From CAYWTS01 sp964461265 (lineage in GTDB: Bacteria > Bacteroidota > Ignavibacteria > Tepidaquicellales > OLB5): 64,000 nucleotides of DNA. Of this stretch, positions 34,532-41,989 are shown piece by piece. Under the pieces are notes generated by a model. It worked only from the letters and a program-made list of their open reading frames with translations. It did not search any database and was not told the DNA's origin. The stretch covers positions 1-64,000 of the forward strand of contig CAYWTS010000003.1 in NCBI GenBank assembly GCA_964461265.1, in the 5' to 3' direction. The position numbers and the translations under genes were made by a program. The stretch's first letter is position 1. Each line of letters starts with the position of its first letter.

Positions 34532-34993
34532 ATGAAAACTAAAAAAAATTTAATTTCATTAACTATTCTTAGTTCACTCTTTATACTGAGCTTATTTATG
34601 CTCACAGCTGTGAATAACAATGCTGCTGTAACAAGACCTGTAAACCTAATTGTTTATAACGACTCGACTACAGACAGCACAACATTTTACACATGCCCAA
34701 TGCACCCAGAAGGTATATCCGATAAGCCCGGTCAGTGTCCCAAATGCAGGATGGATCTGGTTCCCCAAAAGAAAGATGAGAAAGACCAGGGAATGAAATG
34801 TCCTGACATGGAAAAGTGCAAAACCAATGGATGCGATGTGGACAATTGTAAAGGTAGCATGGGTAGCTGTATGAATAACTGTCATATGATGAAAGAACAT
34901 AAGCATGATTCAAAAGTGCATGACCATAATTCAAAGGATAACGATGACTCTGACGGACATAAACATAAATCGTGCTGCAAAAAAGGGTGCTAA
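34532..34993 (+). CDS. Exported heavy-metal-binding protein with Cys/His-rich tail
   Basis: A 153-residue protein with an N-terminal signal or anchor (residues 8-26) and a CPMHP module at about 53-78 (YTCPMHP, then QCPKCRMDL). The last 70 residues are very rich in Cys, Met and His (for example CKTNGCDVDNC, CMNNCHMMKEHKHD, and SCCKKGC at the end). No enzyme domain is seen. It looks like a periplasmic metal sponge or carrier. It is the third CPMHP protein of this operon and the last gene before the pump. A branched palindrome lies directly downstream. Confidence 0.7.
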   Translation: MKTKKNLISLTILSSLFILSLFMLTAVNNNAAVTRPVNLIVYNDSTTDSTTFYTCPMHPEGISDKPGQCPKCRMDLVPQKKDEKDQGMKCPDMEKCKTNGCDVDNCKGSMGSCMNNCHMMKEHKHDSKVHDHNSKDNDDSDGHKHKSCCKKGC

Positions 34994-35013
34994 AATCGCT
35001 GTTAAAAAGTTAT

Positions 35014-35080
35014 ACAACCCCTCCCATCCTCCCCTTTAATAAAGGGGAAGTCTCCCGTTTCAACGGGACGGTGGGGTTGT
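35014..35080. repeat. Branched palindrome (three-way-junction type) inside the metal operon
   Basis: An outer stem pairs ACAACCCC (35014-35021) with GGGGTTGT (35073-35080). Inside are two hairpins: CCCCTTT with AAAGGGG (35031-35047) and CCCGTT with AACGGG (35054-35067). The whole can fold as a small cloverleaf-like RNA or DNA cruciform between the third CPMHP gene and the pump gene. It looks like a dispersed intergenic repeat and might set the ratio of upstream to downstream mRNA. Confidence 0.6.
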
Positions 35081-35162
35081 TAACAAGCAAGTCAGCTCAT
35101 AGAACAAGCAAAGTGGAATTTTATAAATGCACATATAAACCAAATAGCAATATCTTAGCTCA

Positions 35163-38100
35163 ATGATAGAAAGAATTATAGATTTTTCTGCACGCAACAG
35201 GTTTATTATTGTAGTTATATACCTGATAGTTATCGGATTCGGAATATGGTCGGTTTATAATACTCCTGTTGATGCCATACCTGACCTATCCGAAAATCAA
35301 GTAATAGTTTTCACCTATTGGATGGGCAGAAGTCCGAAGATAATTGAAGACCAGATAACCTATCCGTTAACGCAGGCACTCCAGGGAATTCCCGATGTAA
35401 AAGCAGTCCGTTCATTTTCAATGTTCGGTATGAGTTTTATTTATGTAATATTCGAGGATAATGCTGAGATTTACTGGGCAAGAAGCCGTGTGCTTGAAAA
35501 ATTGAACCAGGTAAAAGATTTGCTCCCGCCGGGTGCAACACCTGTAATGGGACCAGACGGAACAGGAGTGGGCCATGTTTATTGGTATCATTTAAGCAGC
35601 GATAAATATGATTTAGGTGAACTCCGTGCTTTACAGGACTATTATCTGAAATACCAGCTAACATCTGTAGAAGGTGTTGCTGAGGTTGCCTCGATTGGAG
35701 GATTTGTTAAGCAGTATCAGATTGATGTTGACCCTTCTAAATTATATACGTACGGACTTGGAATAAATGATGTTGTAGGTGCAGTCGAAAGAAGCAACCG
35801 GGATGTTGGCGGCAACAATCTTGAAGTAAGCGAAAGCGAATATTTTGTTAGAGGAATGGGTTATATCAGTTCGGTTTATGACATAGAAAATATTGTTCTG
35901 AAAAATAACTCAAGCGGAATACCGATAAGGATCAGTGACGTTGGAACTGTCCAAATAGGAGGTGACACCAGGCGAGGCTTGCTTGATATGAACGGTGAAG
36001 GCGAGGTTGTGGGCGGTATAATTGTTATGCGGTATGGTGAGAATGCTTCGACTGTCATAGACCGTGTAAAAGAAAAACTAAAAGAACTTGAAAAAGGCCT
36101 TCCGGAAGGTATTAAGATTCAAACCTCATACGACAGAAGTTCTTTAATAGATGCTTCTATTAATACGTTGAAAAATGCACTGGTCGAAGAAGCAATTGTT
36201 GTAAGTCTGGTTGTGATGATATTTCTTTTCCATTTCCGCAGTGCGGTACGGATATTGATTGAAATGCCTGTATCGGTTTTGATTGCATTTATTTTAATGA
36301 AGCAATTCAACATCACTTCAAACATAATGAGCCTGGGGGGTCTCATAATTTCTATTGGTGTGCTGGTGGATGCTTCTATTGTTCTTGTAGAAAATGCTTA
36401 CCGTAACATCGCAAATACAACGGAACACGGTGAATCGATTAATTACACAGAGGTATCAATCAAATCAGCACAGCAGGTAGGCCGTGCAATATTTTTCTCG
36501 ATAGCAATAATTGTTGTTTCTTTTTTACCTGTATTCTTGCTTGAAGGACAAGAAGGCAAATTATTCCATCCGCTTGCTTTTACCAAAACATTTGCTTTAG
36601 TAGGTTCAGCACTCATTTCTATTACACTTGTACCTATGCTTATGACTCTGTTTATGAGGGGCAAAGTATTTTCGGAACGGAAAAATCCTGTATCAAGATT
36701 TTTCATATCAATATACAGACCTCTGCTGAACCTTGCTCTGAAATACAGGAAAACAACGCTCGCAATTAATGTGTTGGCTCTGCTTATCACTATTCCGATA
36801 ATCCAGAATACGGGTTCAGAATTTATGCCACCCCTTGATGAAGGAAGCCTTTTGTTTATGCCCACTACCCTGCCGAATGTGTCTATTACTGAGGCAAAAC
36901 GTATTATGCAGATACAGGATAAAATAATGATGTCGGTCCCCGAAGTGGAACATGTGTTGGGCAAAGTTGGAAGAGCAGAAACACCCACCGACCCCGCACC
37001 TGTGAATATGATAGAAACTATTATTATACTAAAAGATAAATCACAATGGAGACCGGGCTTAACCAAAAACGATATTATCAGCGAGTTAAATTCAAAATTA
37101 CAAATACCCGGTGTGGGTAATGCATGGACACAGCCAATTATAAACCGTATAAACATGCTTTCAACAGGTGTAAGAACAGACCTCGGAATCAAGATTTTTG
37201 GTGATAACCTTGATACACTCGAACGTCTGGCGATAGAAGCCGGTGAGATAGTAAAGAAAGTTCCAGGCGCAGCAGATGTTTTTGCCGAAAGAATCCAGGG
37301 AGGCAGGTATATAGATATAGACATTAAGCGTGATGCAATTCAACGTTATGGATTAAGGATAGAAGATGTTCAAACCGTAATTGAAGCGGCAATAGGAGGT
37401 GAAAATATCACAACCACAGTTGAAGGCAGGAGAAGATTCCCTGTAAGGGTTAGGTATTTCAGGGATTACCGGGATGATGTGGAAAAATTAAAGAACGTGC
37501 TGGTTACTATCGGAGGTTCATCATCCGGTATGCAGAGCGGAATGGGCAGCAGTATGTCTAATGGCATGCAATCGGGCGTGAATAATCTGACAATTCCTGG
37601 TTCATCAACTGTTGCAAAACAAATACCGCTTAGTGAACTGGCTGATATTAAGATTAACCTTGGACCGCCGATGATAGCAAGCGAAAATAACCTGCTCCGC
37701 TCGGTTGTATTTTTAAATGTTAGAGGCAGAGATATGGGCGGTTTTGTGGAAGAAGCAAAGGAAGTTCTTGAAAAAGAATTTGCACAGAAACTCCCCAAGG
37801 GCTATTACTACACATGGAGCGGGCAATGGGAGAATCAAATAAGAGCTAAGAACCGGCTGCAAATTGTTATGCCAATAGTATTCCTGATAATTTTTGTAAT
37901 GCTTTACATGGTCTTTAAAAACATTCTTGAATCAGTATTAGTAATGCTCTCGGTACCTTTTGCCTTGATAGGCGGCGTATATCTTATGTCAATTCTCGAT
38001 TACAATTTTTCTGTAACTGTCTGGGTAGGATTTATTGCCTTATACGGTGTTGCCGTTGAAACAGGCGTTGTTATGGTTATTTACCTGCATGAGGCACTAG

Positions 38101-38420
38101 ATAGAAAACTTTTATCAAAAAACGATATAGTAACCTCAGATGATATTGTACAGGCAACAAAAGATGGTGCAATACTCCGGCTCCGTCCCAAGCTTATGAC
38201 GGTAGCAGTAAACCTGTTAGGATTGATTCCAATTATGTGGGCAACAGGAACCGGCTCAGATTTAGCTAAACCAATTGCAGTACCTATGATAGGCGGTGTT
38301 GTATCGTCAGCAATACATGTGCTGTTTGTAACACCTATTATATTTGTAATTATAAAAAACTACTTAAATAAAAGAGGCAATCTTCATAAATCAGATATGG
38401 CAAAGTTTATGGTACATTAG
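35163..38420 (+). CDS. cusA: CusA-type heavy-metal efflux RND pump (Cu(I)/Ag(I))
   Basis: A proton-driven inner-membrane pump of the HME-RND family, 1085 residues, full length. TM4 carries GVLVDASIVLVENAYRN. The pump domain keeps the three methionines of the CusA copper site in the same contexts: M566 (LLFMPTT), M616 (PAPVNMIET) and M665 (NRINMLSTG). Their spacings of 50 and 49 are the same as M573/M623/M672 of E. coli CusA. This supports Cu(I)/Ag(I) over Zn/Co. Around residues 784-815 there is a Ser/Gly/Met-rich insert (GMQSGMGSSMSNGMQSG) absent from the classical pump. It is the last gene of the operon that starts at 30409. A helicase gene on the opposite strand follows. Confidence 0.9.
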   Translation: MIERIIDFSARNRFIIVVIYLIVIGFGIWSVYNTPVDAIPDLSENQVIVFTYWMGRSPKIIEDQITYPLTQALQGIPDVKAVRSFSMFGMSFIYVIFEDNAEIYWARSRVLEKLNQVKDLLPPGATPVMGPDGTGVGHVYWYHLSSDKYDLGELRALQDYYLKYQLTSVEGVAEVASIGGFVKQYQIDVDPSKLYTYGLGINDVVGAVERSNRDVGGNNLEVSESEYFVRGMGYISSVYDIENIVLKNNSSGIPIRISDVGTVQIGGDTRRGLLDMNGEGEVVGGIIVMRYGENASTVIDRVKEKLKELEKGLPEGIKIQTSYDRSSLIDASINTLKNALVEEAIVVSLVVMIFLFHFRSAVRILIEMPVSVLIAFILMKQFNITSNIMSLGGLIISIGVLVDASIVLVENAYRNIANTTEHGESINYTEVSIKSAQQVGRAIFFSIAIIVVSFLPVFLLEGQEGKLFHPLAFTKTFALVGSALISITLVPMLMTLFMRGKVFSERKNPVSRFFISIYRPLLNLALKYRKTTLAINVLALLITIPIIQNTGSEFMPPLDEGSLLFMPTTLPNVSITEAKRIMQIQDKIMMSVPEVEHVLGKVGRAETPTDPAPVNMIETIIILKDKSQWRPGLTKNDIISELNSKLQIPGVGNAWTQPIINRINMLSTGVRTDLGIKIFGDNLDTLERLAIEAGEIVKKVPGAADVFAERIQGGRYIDIDIKRDAIQRYGLRIEDVQTVIEAAIGGENITTTVEGRRRFPVRVRYFRDYRDDVEKLKNVLVTIGGSSSGMQSGMGSSMSNGMQSGVNNLTIPGSSTVAKQIPLSELADIKINLGPPMIASENNLLRSVVFLNVRGRDMGGFVEEAKEVLEKEFAQKLPKGYYYTWSGQWENQIRAKNRLQIVMPIVFLIIFVMLYMVFKNILESVLVMLSVPFALIGGVYLMSILDYNFSVTVWVGFIALYGVAVETGVVMVIYLHEALDRKLLSKNDIVTSDDIVQATKDGAILRLRPKLMTVAVNLLGLIPIMWATGTGSDLAKPIAVPMIGGVVSSAIHVLFVTPIIFVIIKNYLNKRGNLHKSDMAKFMVH

Positions 38421-38584
38421 AATGAGCTTCGGAATCTACAGGAATGTGTGAATCAATAACGCCGTGAAGCCTACTAAAACCATATCACATGAACGGAGTT
38501 GAGTGATTACAACAATCCTCTATACAATGAGCAAATGTCGTGATTGCGATTGTTATTCTGCAGCAACAAATATCTATTTTGTTT

Positions 38585-40444
38585 CTAAATCTTATTGCTA
38601 ACTTCAAGTAGCTGAGTGATAAAACCATTTTCAGTTTGATAGTATACGAAGAGCTGTTCTTGAGCACGTGTTATTCCAATATAGACCAGATTCCTCTCGT
38701 GTTTCAATTCTCTGTTATTCCGTGGCATTTCATCCAAGCCAAGTAGGAAAACTACCTTCCATTCTAAACCTTTTGAACTTTCGACAGTTATGATCTTGAC
38801 GGTGTCCTCATCAATGTCGAAATTGCTGCGTTGATCAGATTGAAGGAGTTCCTTAATAGGAACCCCGTTACTTTTAAGTCTATCAATATCGAGCACTTGA
38901 CTTGAACAAAGGATAATTCCGATGTCCTTGTGAGAATACAAGCCATTTGCGACCAATGATCGAATTCTTGAGGAGACTCCTTCAGTTAGTGATGCAGTAC
39001 TAGTAAAACACTCTATAACGGGTTTATCTCCGTGTCGTTCAACTTGGTCTGGTGCAAGAATTGTTTCGGGATTATCATCATCGGGTTCAAGATAATTCTG
39101 CAATCCTTGGAAGTAGATAGCCAACTTTAGAATCTCATTAGTGTTGCGATAACTTTGCTTAAGTTTACGAGACCTCCTCCCACCAACAATATCAATTCCA
39201 GCCTCTTTCCATATTCTTCGTCTGCCATAGATATCCTGGGCGGGATCAAGTGCAATAGTAAGACTATCAGATTTACCGAGGATCAGCCTTATACCAGACA
39301 ACCACTCTGTCGAGAAGTCTTGTGCTTCATCTACCATAATGGCATCGTATTTTCCACCCAATATTGCATTGTTCATAGCTGCCTGTCTGAGATTAACCCC
39401 AATCCGAGCATCCCATTGTTCACTGGATTCATTTGGGAGGAGTGCAGTACTTTGACCTGTCTTCTTAGATACGAGTTCATGAAAGTGATATATCTCTATT
39501 TTATCACCTTTGCCATCCAGTAAATTATCAATGATTTTCCTGACATAGTTTTTCAATGACTTGTTGTAACAAACAAAAAGGATTTTCCAGTTTGAACGTA
39601 GGTTGTATAGGTAGCGAGTTCGGTATGCAAGTACAAGGGTTTTACCTGAACCAGCGACTCCCCGGATCAAGTAGTGTCCATCACCAAGACTTTTTGCAAA
39701 GTCTTCTTGTTGAAAATCCAGAATTTTTATATCTTTACTTGTGCTTGATGTTGAGACTGTACGTACAGGAGTTACCTCAAGCTCAGGCCAAATTGCTCTT
39801 CTTAAGACTTTCATCCTCGCATAACTTAGAGGCTCAAAATCAAAGAGCGTAGTAAACATTTCTTTGAGTTTTTTCTCAAAACCGAACCTTTGATCCTTAT
39901 CTGAAACATCGAAGTCGAGGTCGTCCTTACACAAGACTTGTTTGGGAGGAATCAGTATTTCAATTCCTGTGCTTTTATAAAGTGTACTGCGTTCAATGTG
40001 AGGGAATACTACGCCAAATGAGAATGGAAATAGCAACTTACCATGATGTGGTCCAGAATAATGTGTAAGTTCGGCTTCAATGATTAGTTTATTCTTGATC
40101 GCATAAGCGCAACGCCTTGACTGTTCAAATGGGGATTCATTCACTTGAAGTTTGCCATTTTGTGTTTCGATCTCCCAAGTCATTTTGTCAATTTTTCTTA
40201 TTTTATCTCTTTTCCAATCTTTGACCTCAAGGTTAAGAATACCGAAGGACTGACTGAAGATAATAAAGTCTGTAAAGCGCTTCTTTGATGTATCTCTATC
40301 CCCATTAGGAGATAGTGCAGGGGGTTCGTACCATACATACTCGTCGTCACTTTCGTCATATAGTTGTGAGAAAATCTTATGCAATTTCTTTTCTCCGAAC
40401 GTAGCATATTCTAGTGTACTAATAGAATGTGGAATTATTGGCAT
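38585..40444 (-). CDS. NERD-domain nuclease fused to a superfamily I (UvrD-like) helicase
   Basis: A 619-residue protein. The N-terminal NERD (nuclease-related) domain covers about 15-130, with candidate catalytic residues D59 and E73-x-K75 in the order FTDFIIF and LEVKDWK. Residues 245-610 form an SF1 helicase: Walker A GVAGSGKT (262-269), Walker B VDEAQDF (371-377), ALDPAQDIYGRR, motif V-like TVESSKGLEWKVVFL and motif VI YIGITRAQEQLFV. Such stand-alone NERD-helicases occur in defence or repair islands, and their role is not settled. It is single, on the opposite strand, between cusA and the CDF gene. Its codon and base usage look less AT-biased than the neighbours, so transfer is likely. 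Confidence 0.82.
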   Translation of the reverse strand: MPIIPHSISTLEYATFGEKKLHKIFSQLYDESDDEYVWYEPPALSPNGDRDTSKKRFTDFIIFSQSFGILNLEVKDWKRDKIRKIDKMTWEIETQNGKLQVNESPFEQSRRCAYAIKNKLIIEAELTHYSGPHHGKLLFPFSFGVVFPHIERSTLYKSTGIEILIPPKQVLCKDDLDFDVSDKDQRFGFEKKLKEMFTTLFDFEPLSYARMKVLRRAIWPELEVTPVRTVSTSSTSKDIKILDFQQEDFAKSLGDGHYLIRGVAGSGKTLVLAYRTRYLYNLRSNWKILFVCYNKSLKNYVRKIIDNLLDGKGDKIEIYHFHELVSKKTGQSTALLPNESSEQWDARIGVNLRQAAMNNAILGGKYDAIMVDEAQDFSTEWLSGIRLILGKSDSLTIALDPAQDIYGRRRIWKEAGIDIVGGRRSRKLKQSYRNTNEILKLAIYFQGLQNYLEPDDDNPETILAPDQVERHGDKPVIECFTSTASLTEGVSSRIRSLVANGLYSHKDIGIILCSSQVLDIDRLKSNGVPIKELLQSDQRSNFDIDEDTVKIITVESSKGLEWKVVFLLGLDEMPRNNRELKHERNLVYIGITRAQEQLFVYYQTENGFITQLLEVSNKI

Positions 40445-40739
40445 TGGACTATTCTCTTTGTATTATTTTTAGTTGCATTCAATTGTGTAAAGTATTAGGT
40501 ATTGTCGCTGACGTTTACTTTTAGCATTAGACTTACCACGAAGCACAACTGTTTAAAATAAACTTATTTGATTAGATAGGATTAACAAATGTATTCTTGA
40601 TTTACTTAAAAATAATTATCCTGTTCAAGTTATACAATATATAAGGTTAAGTTTATGTTCTATTAGCTAACTGGGACACAAATCTTTATTAGACTATCCT
40701 TACAAAATATATAATTAAAAACGATTTGTTACCTGCTAA

Positions 40740-40814
40740 TTACTTTACTTCCTTTTTCTCATAAACAATTTTCCCAACAACTACAGTCATATCCACAAAA
40801 TCATCCAGCTTGCC
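40740..40814 (-). pseudogene. Relic of an amidohydrolase C-terminus
   Basis: On the minus strand 24 codons and a stop encode GKLDDFVDMTVVVGKIVYEK followed by KEVK. This reads like the last strand of metal-dependent amidohydrolases, which typically have GKxADFVVL, a gap of about 15-20 residues, then DxTVVGGKIVYE. The middle appears to have been deleted, joining the two parts, and a stop codon precedes it. No upstream part remains. The call rests on motif likeness over a short stretch. Confidence 0.5.
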
Positions 40815-40921
40815 AATTTATTAATTTAATGTGGTTTTTTTCTGAACGCTATGAATTCTTTTGTTATTTAATGATATCCAATATGGTTTTGGAGTTTTAG
40901 ATATATTCGATAACATTCACG

Positions 40922-40952
40922 TTGAGTATAACCATAACTTTTTATAAATTTG
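40922..40952 (+). promoter_or_regulatory. Promoter of the CDF exporter gene
   Basis: TTG (40922-40924), exactly 20 bases, then TAAATTTG (40945-40952), a perfect consensus match. The leader to the ATG at 40972 would be short, about 15 bases. Confidence 0.65.
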
Positions 40953-40971
40953 TCAAAATTACCTAATATTT

Positions 40972-41913
40972 ATGATTTATAAATGCAATCATGTGCATAA
41001 GCCAGCGTCAGGGCATTCGCATGAAATACCTCATTCGCATACCCATTTAATAGAACTGGATGAACACAGGCCGAAGCAAAAAAGGGCTTTACTGTGGTGC
41101 GTTGTATTAACTCTTACTATGATGATCGTTGAATTCATAGCAGGTTTCATTACCAAATCATTAATGCTGGTAAGCGATGCAATTCATATGCTTTCCCATG
41201 CCAGTTCGCTTTTTATCAGCTTAATTGCAATTGTACTTGCAAGTAAAAATTTCGGTGACAGGTTTTCGTTCGGAATTTACAGAGTGGAAGTTCTGGCTGC
41301 TTTATTAAACGGAATAACGCTTGCAGGTTTCACAATCTGGATTGTTTATGAGGCAATAGGAAGAATCATAAATCCCGTTGCAATAAATAATACAGAAATG
41401 CTGATTGTAGCAGGTGCAGGACTGGTTATAAACCTGTCCACTGCATTAATACTTCACCGTTCGGGAATAGAAGACATAAATACAAAAAGCGCATTTTTAC
41501 ACATGCTTGCCGATACATATTCATCAATTGCAATTATTTTAGGAGGTATTGTAATTTCATTCACACGCTATTATGTAATTGACCCTGCTATAAGTCTTGT
41601 TGTAGCTGTATTGATTGCCAGGTGGTGCTGGGATTTATTAAGCGATTCAATTATGATTTTACTTGAAAAAACACCTTCACATATAAAGCCGGGTGAAATA
41701 AAATCGGTGTTACTCAAAGAATTCCCGGAGATCAAAGATGTTCATGATATACACATCTGGGAAATCACTTCACAGTTTGTATGCCTTTCAACTCATATAG
41801 TAACAGGAAACATTACATTAAAGGAATCTCACAGCCTCCGGCAAAGAATAGAACACCTGTTAGGTGAAAAATTCAGCATTTACCACCCGGTTATTCAGCA
41901 TGAATGCGTATAA
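40972..41913 (+). CDS. Cation diffusion facilitator (CDF) metal exporter
   Basis: An inner-membrane metal/proton antiporter that lowers cytoplasmic divalent metal. The 313 residues have a His-rich N-terminus (HVHKPASGHSHEIPHSHTH), six transmembrane helices from about residue 38 to 215 and a C-terminal cytoplasmic domain (EFPEIKDVHDIHIWEITSQF). Helix 2 has SDAIHMLSHASS, so the usual metal site H/D-x3-D is H72-x3-H76 here. Helix 5 keeps HMLAD (H-x3-D). The changed site marks a distinct subfamily and may alter metal choice. It has its own promoter and is separated from the Cus-like operon by the helicase insertion. Confidence 0.87.
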   Translation: MIYKCNHVHKPASGHSHEIPHSHTHLIELDEHRPKQKRALLWCVVLTLTMMIVEFIAGFITKSLMLVSDAIHMLSHASSLFISLIAIVLASKNFGDRFSFGIYRVEVLAALLNGITLAGFTIWIVYEAIGRIINPVAINNTEMLIVAGAGLVINLSTALILHRSGIEDINTKSAFLHMLADTYSSIAIILGGIVISFTRYYVIDPAISLVVAVLIARWCWDLLSDSIMILLEKTPSHIKPGEIKSVLLKEFPEIKDVHDIHIWEITSQFVCLSTHIVTGNITLKESHSLRQRIEHLLGEKFSIYHPVIQHECV

Positions 41914-41954
41914 TCAGTGTAAAAATTTTTACCCTGTATTGCGATATTAAGAAA

Positions 41955-41985
41955 TTGATAAAATACATTATTCGGATTAACTTTA
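41955..41985 (+). promoter_or_regulatory. Promoter of the TPR lipoprotein gene, suggesting a leaderless transcript
   Basis: TTG (41955-41957), exactly 20 bases, then TAACTTTA (41978-41985), one base from consensus. The ATG at 41990 begins only 4 bases after the box, so transcription would start at or next to the start codon. Confidence 0.45.
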
Positions 41986-41989
41986 GGTA

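Larger units (their letters stand above)
40445..40971. other. Gene-poor stretch between the helicase and the CDF exporter
   Basis: These 527 bases hold no complete gene. They carry a 24-codon relic of an amidohydrolase (40740-40814, minus strand) and, at the right end, the promoter of the CDF gene (40922-40952). Nothing else was recognised. Confidence 0.6.

Noticed and set aside
36443..37798. Long minus-strand frames inside cusA
   Set aside because: The plus strand encodes a complete RND pump. The antisense frames have Ser/Ile-rich compositions typical of shadows.
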